A stretch of DNA of 7,324 nt from Rhodospirillales bacterium (GTDB lineage Bacteria; Pseudomonadota; Alphaproteobacteria; Rhodospirillales; JAPHTL01), in contig JAPHTL010000158.1 of NCBI GenBank assembly GCA_026193355.1, forward strand, positions 1-7,324, read 5' to 3'. Shown piece after piece: positions 1-6,343 of this stretch (position 1 is its first letter; the number at the start of each line of letters is the position of its first letter). A program made the position numbers and the translations under genes. Below the pieces are notes generated by a model that worked only from the letters and a program-made list of their open reading frames with translations, searched no databases and had not been told where the DNA came from.

Positions 1-251
1 ACGCAGGCTTGGGGCTTCTCCATGCGCGGCGGGTGACGTCCTTGCCAGCGGCATAGCCACGCGCTGATTTCTTCAAGTCGTCCCAGCGCCCCTTCCGGCT
101 TGGTGAGTTGCGGTTCGCGCGCTGCCGCTGCGGCGGCGGCGGTTTCATCGGGTCCCGGCAGGGCGGCGAGAATGCGCCGGATATCGTCGAGGGTCTCGAT
201 TTGCTGGATTGCCGCGGCTGTCTCGGCCGGGGCGATGGTGCTGTCGTGCAT
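1..251 (-). CDS. cobT: Nicotinate-nucleotide--dimethylbenzimidazole phosphoribosyltransferase, N-terminal part (cut by window edge)
   Basis: CobT transfers the phosphoribosyl group of nicotinate mononucleotide to 5,6-dimethylbenzimidazole, giving alpha-ribazole 5'-phosphate for the lower loop of cobalamin; it is a cytoplasmic enzyme. Only the first 83 codons are in the window, and the frame runs open off the left edge. The start is ATG at 251-249, with GGAGAG (263-258) six bases upstream on the minus strand. The translation begins MHDSTIAPAETAAAI, has a run of seven alanines at 38-44, then the family signature QLTKPEGALGRLEE (48-61) and WLCRWQGRHPPR, as expected near the CobT N-terminus. The catalytic glutamate and glycine-rich loops of the family lie beyond the edge and cannot be checked. 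The cobalamin riboswitch directly upstream supports the assignment independently. Other cobalamin genes may follow to the left, but this is not visible. Confidence 0.93.
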   Translation of the reverse strand, partial: MHDSTIAPAETAAAIQQIETLDDIRRILAALPGPDETAAAAAAAREPQLTKPEGALGRLEEISAWLCRWQGRHPPRMEKPQAC

Positions 252-270
252 CAGGATCTCTCCAAACATG

Positions 271-307
271 AAAGGGCCTCGGCAGGCAGCGCCCACCGAA
301 ACCCTTT
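271..307 (-). promoter_or_regulatory. Expression-platform hairpin between the B12 aptamer and the cobT Shine-Dalgarno
   Basis: On the minus strand AAAGGGTTTCGG (307-296) pairs with CCGAGGCCCTTT (282-271). The stem is 12 bp with two T-G wobbles and a 13-nt loop. It ends 7 nt before the GGAGAG Shine-Dalgarno at 263-258. The following bases, CATGTTTGG, are only mildly T-rich, so it may be a weak intrinsic terminator or act through access to the ribosome site. An upstream AAGGG (about 326-322) could compete for the CCCTTT arm, giving an alternative fold. The structure is read by eye; its role is inferred. Confidence 0.55.
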
Positions 308-340
308 ACCATTGGATCTCGACCCTTCGAATGAAATCGA

Positions 341-507
341 ACCAGTTCGTCTTCTGGCTTCCGGATCTCTCGCGTTCCACGCCTTCCCTGTCGAATTAAT
401 CCGGCAAGTGGCTGGTCAACCGACCTTGTGGAAAGCGTCCCCGGTTACAGCGGCGGGACCGCCACGGATTTTCACCGTGTTCCGTTAACTGGCCCGAAAT
501 GACTAGT
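341..507 (-). promoter_or_regulatory. Cobalamin (B12) riboswitch aptamer upstream of cobT
   Basis: Read on the minus strand, this stretch carries the conserved cobalamin aptamer elements in order. They are a GGAACACGGTGAAAATCCG segment, the GGCGGTCCCGCCGCTGTAACC core (about 440-465), a GCCACTTGCC segment, GGGAAGGCG, and the B12 box AAGCCAGAAGACGAACTGGT at 360-341. ACTAGT at 507-502 can pair with ACTGGT at 346-341 (one G-U), which closes P1 and sets the two ends. The family binds adenosylcobalamin or related cobalamins and usually lowers expression when ligand is bound. It reads toward cobT, whose start codon is about 90 nt beyond the aptamer. I did not place every helix or the kissing loop, and the promoter of this transcript is unclear. 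Confidence 0.95.
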
Positions 508-687
508 GGAAAACGATGCGTGGGGCAAGGCCGATGCTTGTTGCCGGGGCGCTTTTCGGGGGAACTCCGCCGCCGCTTGTTGTCTTTGCCGAGAAACATT
601 TCAGTGTATTGTTTTTAAATATTAATTTATTCGGACATGAGGTGTTTTACGGCTATCTGCCCGGGCCGTTTCAGTGGGGGCTGGCGG
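508..687. other. Divergent spacer between the cobT riboswitch and the gyrA promoter, with an AT-rich island
   Basis: No gene is supported here. The main feature is the block at about 599-633, a run of almost pure A/T around TTTTTAAATATTAATTTATT, in sharp contrast to its GC-rich surroundings. It lies upstream of both the gyrA promoter and the minus-strand cobT leader, so it could be an UP-like element, a protein-binding site or an easily melted segment. The promoter of the riboswitch transcript should lie in this spacer, but no convincing pair of hexamers was found on the minus strand. CGATGC occurs twice (513-518 and 532-537), without clear meaning. Confidence 0.45.
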
Positions 688-716
688 TTGTTATCGCCCC
701 CGTCATCTGCTATAAA
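688..716 (+). promoter_or_regulatory. Sigma70-type promoter for gyrA
   Basis: TTGTTA at 688-693 and TATAAA at 711-716 are separated by exactly 17 bases. They match TTGACA in four and TATAAT in five positions. Transcription would start near 723, leaving a leader of about 115 nt before the gyrA start at 839. The -35 lies in the loop of an inverted repeat GGGGGC (676-681) / GCCCCC (696-701), and an AT-rich island (599-633) lies about 55 nt upstream of the -35. No better promoter was seen between 508 and 838 on this strand. Confidence 0.65.
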
Positions 717-767
717 CCATAACCCGACGGCGGGCCTTAGCGACTCGCCGTTTCGCCTTTGTGAAAA

Positions 768-795
768 GAGGCCGAAAAGGAGGCGAATCGGCCTC
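768..795 (+). promoter_or_regulatory. Hairpin in the gyrA 5' leader with an SD-like sequence in its loop
   Basis: GAGGCCGA (768-775) and TCGGCCTC (788-795) form a perfect 8-bp stem. The 12-nt loop contains AAAGGAGG (776-783), a near-ideal Shine-Dalgarno sequence with no start codon at a usable distance. A competing helix is possible between TTCGCCT (752-758) and AGGCGAA (781-787), which would occupy part of the loop. Another stem, ACGGCG (727-732) with CGCCGT (746-751), lies nearer the predicted 5' end. The structures are visible; any regulatory role is inference. Confidence 0.5.
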
Positions 796-838
796 GCAAA
801 CCGCCCGAAACAAGTGAACAACTGCCGGACAGGAATCC

Positions 839-3655
839 TTGAACACGACCACCACGCCCCCCCCGATCAACGACGTCGCTCCGATCACGATCGAAGACGA
901 AATGCGGCGTTCGTACCTCGATTACGCGATGAGCGTGATCGTGTCCCGCGCCCTTCCCGATGCCCGCGACGGCCTGAAGCCGGTGCACCGGCGCATCCTT
1001 TATGCGATGAAGGAAAGCGGGTACGAATACAACAAGCCGTTCCGCAAGTCGGCGCGCATCGTCGGTGACGTCATGGGTAAATATCACCCGCATGGCGATT
1101 CGGCGATCTACGACACCATGGTGCGCATGGCGCAGTCATTCTCGCTGCGACTGCCGTTGATTGATGGTCAGGGCAACTTTGGCTCGATGGACGGCGACCG
1201 CGCGGCGGCCATGCGTTACACCGAAGCCCGCATGGCGCGTTCCGCCCATGCCCTGATCGAGGATATCGACAAGGATACCGTCGATTTCCAGCCCAACTAC
1301 GACGAATCAACGTTCGAGCCCACTGTCCTTCCGGCCCGCTTCCCCAACCTTCTGGTCAATGGCGCGGGCGGCATCGCGGTCGGCATGGCCACCAACATTC
1401 CGCCCCATAATCTGGGCGAAGTGATCGACGGCTGCCTCGCCTATATCGAAAACCCGGAAATTACCATCGACGAACTGCTGGAATCCTATGTCTTCGGGCC
1501 GGACTTCCCGACCGGTGGGTTGATTCTCGGTCGATCCGGTATCCGTTCGGCCTTCCACACGGGGCGCGGTTCCGTCGTGATGCGCGGACGCACCGAGATC
1601 GAGGAAATCCGCAAGGACCGATTTGCCATCATCATCTCGGAAGTTCCCTATCAGGTGAACAAGGCCTCGCTGGTCGAGAAGATCGCCGAGGCCGCGCGCG
1701 ACAAAAAGATCGAGGGTATTTCCGATCTTCGCGATGAATCCGATCGTTCCGGCGTCCGGGTGGTTGTCGAGATCAAGCGCGACGCCCAGCCCGAAGTGGT
1801 GCTCAACCAGCTTTTCCGCTTTACGCCGCTTCAGACCAGCTTTGGCGCCAACATGCTGGCGCTCAACGGCGGCCGTCCGGAGTTGATGGACATCAAGCGG
1901 CTGATCGCCGCCTTTGTCGATTTCCGCGAGGAAGTCATCACCCGCCGTACGGTTTTTGAACTGGGCAAGGCGCGGGAAAGGGCACACATCCTGGCGGGAC
2001 TTTCCGTCGCGGTGGCCAATATTGATGAGGTCATTGCGCTGATCCGCAAGGCCAAGGATCCGCAGACGGCCCGCGAAGAACTGATGGCCGTGGATTGGCC
2101 GGCCGAAGACGTCGCCCCCGTGATCGATCTGATCGACGATCCGGGGCATCGGGTGATTGACGGCCGCTATCGCCTGTCAGAGGCGCAGGCCCGCGCCATT
2201 CTGGAACTGCGTCTGCATCGCCTGACCGGGCTGGAGCGCGACAAGATCGCCGATGATTTGCGCGAGGTCGCCGCCCAGATTGAGGAATACCTGAGGATCC
2301 TGCAATCGCGTGAAAAGCTGATGGGTATCCTGCGCGATGAACTGGTCGACATGAAGGATCAGTTCGCCACGCCGCGCCGGAGCACCATCACGGAATCCGA
2401 ATTCGAACAGGATATTGAAGACCTGATCCAGCGCGAAGACATGGTCATCACGGTGACCGACAGCGGCTATATCAAGCGTGTGCCGCTTTCCACCTACCGC
2501 GCGCAGCGGCGTGGCGGCAAGGGTCGTTCCGGCATGTCGACGCGTGAGGAGGATGTCGTCCGCGACGTCTTCGTCGCCAATACCCACGCACCGGTTCTGT
2601 TCTTCTCATCCAAGGGGATGGTCTACAAGCTGAAAGCCTACAAGCTGCCGCAGGGAACGCCCCAGTCCCTTGGCAAGGCCATGGTCAACCTGCTGCCTAT
2701 CGACCAGGACGAAACCATCACCACGGTGATGGCCCTGCCCGAGGACGAGGAAGCCTGGGAAGGCCTGTTCGTCATGTTCGCCACCGCTTCGGGTGGGGTG
2801 CGGCGGAACCGCCTGTCCGATTTCACCAATGTCATGGCCAACGGCAAGATCGCCATGAAGCTGGACGAAGGCGACACGCTGGTCCGGGTGCGGACCTGCA
2901 CCGAGGAGGATGACGTCCTGCTGACCACCCGCGCGGGCAAGTGCATCCGTTTCCCCGTCACCGACGTGCGCGTCTTCGCCGGGCGGACATCGACCGGCGT
3001 TCGCGGCATCAGGCTGGCGAAGGACGATCGTGTCATCAACATGTCCGGTTTGCTTCACGTCGGACTTGATACCGAAACCCGCGAGGATTACCTGCGCGCC
3101 GTTGCCGCCTCGCGCCGCCTTGCCGGGGCCGATTACACCGACAAGGACGACGAGAAAGCCAAGGACGAGGCGGTTGCCGCCAGGCTGGAGACCCCGCCGT
3201 ACGATGAGATGGTCGAGAAGGAGGAATTCCTGCTTACCGTTACCGAGAACGGTTACGGCAAGCGCAGCTCCGCCTATGAATACCGGATCGCCGGCCGTGG
3301 CGGGCAGGGTATCGCCAATATCGAGATGTCGGAGCGTAATGGCCCCGTCGTTGCCTCGTTCTCTGTCGTGAACAGTGATCAGATCGTCATGGTGACGGAC
3401 CGTGGCAAGCTGATCCGCATTCCCGTCAACGGTGTTCGCATCGCTGGCCGCAACACCCAGGGCGTAACCCTGTTCTCGGTTTCCGAGGATGAGCGCGTCG
3501 TCTCCGTAACCCGCTTGCGCGATATGGACGATGATGGCGATGACGGGATCGAAGAAGATGAAACCGCAGTCGAGGGGGAAGCGATCCCCGCCGGGGAGAC
3601 GGTCACGGAATCCGCAGCGGAAGACAGCGCCCCGGAAGCGGGCGAAGCAGACTAG
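839..3655 (+). CDS. gyrA: DNA gyrase subunit A
   Basis: GyrA is the DNA breaking-rejoining subunit of gyrase (A2B2), which introduces negative supercoils in the cytoplasm using ATP hydrolysed by GyrB. The 938-aa product is longer than E. coli GyrA (875). SYLDYAMSVIVSRALPD opens the winged-helix region. KYHPHGDSAIYD (81-92) is the quinolone-resistance region, with Ser88 and Asp92 in the sensitive form. AAAMRYTE carries the catalytic Tyr127. QRRGGKG at 556-562 is the GyrA box that defines gyrase rather than topoisomerase IV, and the C-terminal beta-propeller follows. An insertion around 751-795 (lysine- and acid-rich) resembles that of alphaproteobacterial GyrA. The last 45 residues form an acidic tail, 19 of 45 Asp/Glu. 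The start is TTG at 839 with AGGA at 831-834: an in-frame TGA lies at 815-817, and the next start (ATG 902) would remove the conserved PITIEDE segment. coaD follows after 16 nt. Confidence 0.98.
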   Translation: MNTTTTPPPINDVAPITIEDEMRRSYLDYAMSVIVSRALPDARDGLKPVHRRILYAMKESGYEYNKPFRKSARIVGDVMGKYHPHGDSAIYDTMVRMAQSFSLRLPLIDGQGNFGSMDGDRAAAMRYTEARMARSAHALIEDIDKDTVDFQPNYDESTFEPTVLPARFPNLLVNGAGGIAVGMATNIPPHNLGEVIDGCLAYIENPEITIDELLESYVFGPDFPTGGLILGRSGIRSAFHTGRGSVVMRGRTEIEEIRKDRFAIIISEVPYQVNKASLVEKIAEAARDKKIEGISDLRDESDRSGVRVVVEIKRDAQPEVVLNQLFRFTPLQTSFGANMLALNGGRPELMDIKRLIAAFVDFREEVITRRTVFELGKARERAHILAGLSVAVANIDEVIALIRKAKDPQTAREELMAVDWPAEDVAPVIDLIDDPGHRVIDGRYRLSEAQARAILELRLHRLTGLERDKIADDLREVAAQIEEYLRILQSREKLMGILRDELVDMKDQFATPRRSTITESEFEQDIEDLIQREDMVITVTDSGYIKRVPLSTYRAQRRGGKGRSGMSTREEDVVRDVFVANTHAPVLFFSSKGMVYKLKAYKLPQGTPQSLGKAMVNLLPIDQDETITTVMALPEDEEAWEGLFVMFATASGGVRRNRLSDFTNVMANGKIAMKLDEGDTLVRVRTCTEEDDVLLTTRAGKCIRFPVTDVRVFAGRTSTGVRGIRLAKDDRVINMSGLLHVGLDTETREDYLRAVAASRRLAGADYTDKDDEKAKDEAVAARLETPPYDEMVEKEEFLLTVTENGYGKRSSAYEYRIAGRGGQGIANIEMSERNGPVVASFSVVNSDQIVMVTDRGKLIRIPVNGVRIAGRNTQGVTLFSVSEDERVVSVTRLRDMDDDGDDGIEEDETAVEGEAIPAGETVTESAAEDSAPEAGEAD

Positions 3656-3671
3656 GGAAGGGTCAGGAAGC

Positions 3672-4205
3672 ATGGTAGAGCGCGTTGGTGTCTATCCCGG
3701 GACCTTTGACCCGGTCACATTCGGGCATCTGGATATCATCAAACGCGCCGCCAAGGTTCTGAACCGCCTGATCATTGCTGTCGCCACCAACCCTGGCAAG
3801 GGGCCGCTTTTCAGCGTCGAGGAACGGGTCGCCATGATCGAGGCGGAGGTCGCCGATCTGACGCTGGAACACGGCATGAAGGTGGAGGTTGTCGCCTTTG
3901 ACAACCTGTTGATGGATTTCGTGGTTTCGCAAGGCGCCGAGGTGATTGTCCGTGGCCTGCGCGCCGTTTCCGACTTCGAATATGAATTCCAGATGGCGGG
4001 CATGAACGCGCGTCTCAACCCCAAGGTGGAAACCATGTTCCTGATGGCGTCGGACCGCCACCAGTTGATCGCCTCCCGCCTTGTCAAGGAAATCGGCTGG
4101 CTGGGCGGCGATGTCGGCCAGTTCGCGCCGCAACGCGTTGTGGCGCGGATGCAGGAGCGCTTTGCCGAGCGTCGCGCCGCGGGCGAAAACACCTCCGGCG
4201 GTTGA
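3672..4205 (+). CDS. coaD: Phosphopantetheine adenylyltransferase
   Basis: CoaD joins ATP and 4'-phosphopantetheine to give dephospho-CoA and pyrophosphate, the fourth step of coenzyme A synthesis; the cytoplasmic enzyme is normally a hexamer. The 177-aa product has the nucleotidyltransferase motif YPGTFDPVTFGH (8-19) with the T-x-G-H signature (Thr16, His19). RGLRAVSDFEYE (94-105) is strongly conserved, and IASRLVKE (133-140) corresponds to ISSSLVKE in E. coli CoaD. It is slightly longer than the usual 160-170 aa, with a charged tail ending GENTSGG. ATG at 3672 is chosen because it begins the conserved first strand and is preceded by GGGAAGGG and AGGAAG; the frame is open further upstream, but only inside gyrA. 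The 16-nt gap to gyrA suggests one transcript. A CCGGCG/CGCCGG hairpin (4195-4212) overlaps the stop codon but has no T-tract. Confidence 0.97.
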   Translation: MVERVGVYPGTFDPVTFGHLDIIKRAAKVLNRLIIAVATNPGKGPLFSVEERVAMIEAEVADLTLEHGMKVEVVAFDNLLMDFVVSQGAEVIVRGLRAVSDFEYEFQMAGMNARLNPKVETMFLMASDRHQLIASRLVKEIGWLGGDVGQFAPQRVVARMQERFAERRAAGENTSGG

Positions 4206-4254
4206 TCGCCGGGAATCGTTCTGCGCAGCACCTGGAAAAGAGGGGAATTCACGG

Positions 4255-4283
4255 TTGACCGGGCGGTTTGCGCCGCCTATGTT
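4255..4283 (+). promoter_or_regulatory. Promoter of the tRNA-Lys gene
   Basis: TTGACC (4255-4260) and TATGTT (4278-4283) are spaced by exactly 17 bases, 41 nt upstream of the mature tRNA 5' end. Transcription would start near 4290. The -35 matches consensus in five positions and the -10 in four. This suggests the tRNA does not depend on gyrA-coaD read-through. Confidence 0.7.
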
Positions 4284-4324
4284 CCCGGCGCGGTCGCGGA
4301 TTGGTTCGCTTTTCCCGGCACCAT

Positions 4325-4400
4325 GCGCCCATAGCTCAGGTGGTAGAGCAACTGACTTTTAATCAGTGGGTCCCAGGTTCGAGTCCTGGTGGGCGCACCA
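4325..4400 (+). tRNA. tRNA-Lys (anticodon TTT)
   Basis: The 76-nt gene folds into a full cloverleaf. The acceptor stem is GCGCCCA (4325-4331) with TGGGCGC (4390-4396), and the D arm is GCTC/GAGC. The anticodon stem ACTGA/TCAGT encloses the loop CTTTTAA, with anticodon TTT at 4358-4360. The variable loop is GGGTC, and the T arm is CCAGG-TTCGAGT-CCTGG. The discriminator A and an encoded CCA (4398-4400) complete the 3' end. It decodes AAA and AAG lysine codons. It has its own promoter upstream and a terminator hairpin 9 nt downstream. Confidence 0.98.
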
Positions 4401-4409
4401 AATTTTTCA

Positions 4410-4439
4410 AGGGCTTGGCCAGAGATGGCCAGGCCCTTT
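4410..4439 (+). terminator. Terminator hairpin after tRNA-Lys
   Basis: AAGGGCTTGGCC (4410-4421) pairs with GGCCAGGCCCTT (4428-4439) over 12 bp with one T-G wobble and a six-base loop. It is followed by TGATTTGT, a modest T-rich tail. It sits between the tRNA and the convergent kinase gene, whose stop is at 4499, so it may also limit read-through from the other side. The minus-strand tail, TGAAAAATTT, is poor for intrinsic termination. Confidence 0.7.
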
Positions 4440-4498
4440 GATTTGTCCGCGGCTAGTTTTATGGCTGGCGGATCAGGTCTGTTCCAGTGGTACCGCAA

Positions 4499-6259
4499 TC
4501 ATACGGCGGGCACCGGGCATGGGGCGCGAGGGATTCGCAAGCTCACGGTGGTTCCCGCGCCCTCGACGCTTTCGATGAGCATCGTTCCGCCGTGCATTTC
4601 GATGAGGCGCCGCGTCAGCGCCAGCCCGAGGCCGGTTCCCTCCTGTATCCGCGCGGTGCGGTATCGCTCCACCTGGATGAACGGTTCGGCGAGCTTCGGT
4701 ATTTCATCTTGCGGGATGCCAATGCCGGTATCGGAGACGGCGATCACGTACCACTGCGGGGTGGCGCTGCATGACAGCGTGACTCTGCCGTCGGCCGGGG
4801 TGAATTTGACGGCGTTGGCGAGAAGGTTGATCACGCATTGCTTGATGGCGCGGCGATCAGCGAGCAGGATTGGCGCGTCTCCGGGGGGGGCGCAGATCAG
4901 TTTGATCCTCTGTGTTTCGGCGCGCGGACGCAGCATCTCGACGCATTCACGGGTCATCTCGGAGACATCGAAGGGCTCAAGATGGAGCGTCATGTTCCCA
5001 GAGTCGAACTTCGATATATCCAGAATGTCGTTGACCAGATCCAGAAGATGCTGGCCGCTGGCGTGGATGTCGTTGATGTACTCCCGGTATTTGGGGGGAG
5101 AGACGGGGCCGAAGACTTGTCTTTTTATGACCTCCGAGAATCCAAGTATCGCATTCAGGGGCGTACGCAACTCATGCGTCATGTTTGAAAGGAACCGGCT
5201 TTTCGCTTCATTGGACCGTTCGGCGTCCTCTTTCGCCTCGACCAGCAAGCGTTCGGTGTTGGCGATGCGGGTCTCCACCCGGCCCAGGAATTTCCAGAAC
5301 AGGGAGAGGATGATCACGGCGGCCACCAGGCTCGCGCCGATCGCCACGATGATGATGTTCCGGCGGAGGAGGGTGGGTTCCGTCACGTCGTTGAAAAGGA
5401 TGACCCGCGCCACCGGGTTTCCGCCCACGTCACGGATCAGCAGCCTGAAGACATCGACGTGATGGTTGTTGATCGCCTGTGTTTCCTTGAAAAATTCGTC
5501 GGGCGCTTCCGGGTCGACATCCTTAATGGCGTACTGAAGGAAAGGATTGGATGATTGCGGCAGCGAGGCGGCGAGGACGTAATCGCGGTAACGATCCCAG
5601 GCCGGCTTGTGGCCAAGCATGCGCATTCCTTCCTCCCACTCCTTCCTGTCGATGAGGTTCTTGTCGATGAAAGGGAGGACTTCATAGGCGGCCGTTACGC
5701 GCAGGTCGGTGAGCAGGGCGTCGATCTCCTTGCCCAGTTCAAGATAGCCGATCCGCCGTCCCTCGTATTCCCAGGGAATCACGACGCGCAGGGTGAAGGT
5801 GCCGAGGGGGCCGATTTCAAGTCCCGCACCCGTTTCTCCGGTGTCGTGGGCGATCAGGGTGGTTCGGCGGTCGATGACGTCCCCATGGCGGCCCTTTTTA
5901 TGGGCCCTGAGGAAGTTAACCCGGTCGATGCCGGTGAAATAGAAATGGGTGACGTCGAACTTTTCGTTCAGCCGCGCATACAGGGGAGCCGCAGCCGCGT
6001 ACAGGCCGTCCCGGTCGCCGGCCAGGAACAAAAGAGGCAGGTCCGACCGCGAAGCGATGCCTTCCAGCGTCGATTCAAGCAGGCGGCGCTCGTCGGCGAA
6101 GGTCGTAGCGTATTGCTGTTCGATGGCCCGTAAAGCCATCGACCGGCGTGCTGTGTCGCGCGTATCCGACCACCACAAAAGCGTCGCGGTGACGGTGCTT
6201 GCGCCCGCCAGAATCAGGATCGCAAGCGGAACGATGATGGTTTTCCTGATTCCGGCCAA
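4499..6259 (-). CDS. Membrane sensor histidine kinase with a Cache-type periplasmic domain
   Basis: This is a two-component sensor kinase in the inner membrane: it would autophosphorylate on histidine and pass the phosphate to a response regulator. Numbering from TTG 6259 (586 aa), a first membrane helix lies at about 6-28 and a second at about 301-322, enclosing a periplasmic domain of some 270 residues. THFYFTGIDRVNFLRAH (104-120), GLEIGPLGTFTLRVVIPW (146-163) and IGYLELGKEI (170-179) resemble the dCache_3 double sensory domain (PF14827), recognised from memory. A coiled-coil-like linker (about 327-356) leads to the H-box FLSNMTHELRTP with His362. The N-box has Asn482 in INLLANAVKFT, G1 is DTGIGIP (510-516), and G2 is GTGLGLAL (541-548). 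There is no receiver domain and no response regulator in the window. A TTG at 6283 would add eight residues but has no Shine-Dalgarno, whereas 6259 follows a G-rich stretch (GGGGGGATAGG). The ligand is unknown. Confidence 0.93.
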   Translation of the reverse strand: MAGIRKTIIVPLAILILAGASTVTATLLWWSDTRDTARRSMALRAIEQQYATTFADERRLLESTLEGIASRSDLPLLFLAGDRDGLYAAAAPLYARLNEKFDVTHFYFTGIDRVNFLRAHKKGRHGDVIDRRTTLIAHDTGETGAGLEIGPLGTFTLRVVIPWEYEGRRIGYLELGKEIDALLTDLRVTAAYEVLPFIDKNLIDRKEWEEGMRMLGHKPAWDRYRDYVLAASLPQSSNPFLQYAIKDVDPEAPDEFFKETQAINNHHVDVFRLLIRDVGGNPVARVILFNDVTEPTLLRRNIIIVAIGASLVAAVIILSLFWKFLGRVETRIANTERLLVEAKEDAERSNEAKSRFLSNMTHELRTPLNAILGFSEVIKRQVFGPVSPPKYREYINDIHASGQHLLDLVNDILDISKFDSGNMTLHLEPFDVSEMTRECVEMLRPRAETQRIKLICAPPGDAPILLADRRAIKQCVINLLANAVKFTPADGRVTLSCSATPQWYVIAVSDTGIGIPQDEIPKLAEPFIQVERYRTARIQEGTGLGLALTRRLIEMHGGTMLIESVEGAGTTVSLRIPRAPCPVPAV

Positions 6260-6291
6260 CCTATCCCCCCAACAGGCATGCAAAACATACT

Positions 6292-6309
6292 GACATACAG
6301 GCGTATGTC
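6292..6309. promoter_or_regulatory. Perfect inverted repeat upstream of the kinase gene, possible operator
   Basis: GACATAC (6292-6298), a four-base spacer AGGC and GTATGTC (6303-6309) form an 18-bp palindrome. A further ACATAC half-site lies at 6285-6290, eight bases from the equivalent part of the first arm. The site lies 33 to 50 nt upstream of the chosen kinase start, in the 84-nt gap after the preceding gene. It could bind a dimeric regulator, or form a short RNA hairpin at the end of the upstream transcript. No regulator is identified. Confidence 0.4.
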
Positions 6310-6343
6310 GCGAAAGTCGTTTATCGGCTTGTGTGGGGAGGGA

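Noticed and set aside
100..599. Several open frames on both strands in the leader region, up to about 126 codons
   Set aside because: They overlap cobT and the cobalamin riboswitch, lack ribosome sites and show no protein-like pattern; they are by-products of GC-rich sequence.
560..640. Promoter for the cobT riboswitch transcript, e.g. TACACT as -10 on the minus strand
   Set aside because: The base pair pattern at the matching -35 position (AATAAA) is poor; a promoter must exist in this region, but I cannot place it.
857..864. C8 run near the start of gyrA as a phase-variation tract
   Set aside because: A frameshift there would abolish an essential enzyme; the run simply encodes the Pro stretch TPPPI.
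1307..2149. Long open frame (280 codons) on the minus strand inside gyrA, and another of 355 codons at 2606-3673
   Set aside because: Both are antisense shadows of gyrA caused by GC-biased third positions; their sequences resemble no known protein type and gyrA is certain.
3531..3671. In-frame upstream extension of coaD starting inside gyrA
   Set aside because: The extra 47 residues are basic and low-complexity, absent from CoaD, and ATG 3672 has a proper ribosome site.
4195..4212. CCGGCG/CGCCGG hairpin across the coaD stop codon as a terminator
   Set aside because: The stem has only six pairs and is followed by GAATCG with no T-tract; it may slow or process the transcript, but is not a convincing intrinsic terminator.
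4376..4400. The 3' end of tRNA-Lys as an attachment site of an integrated element
   Set aside because: tRNA 3' ends are common attachment sites, but no second copy of the sequence and no integrase or phage-like gene occurs in the window.
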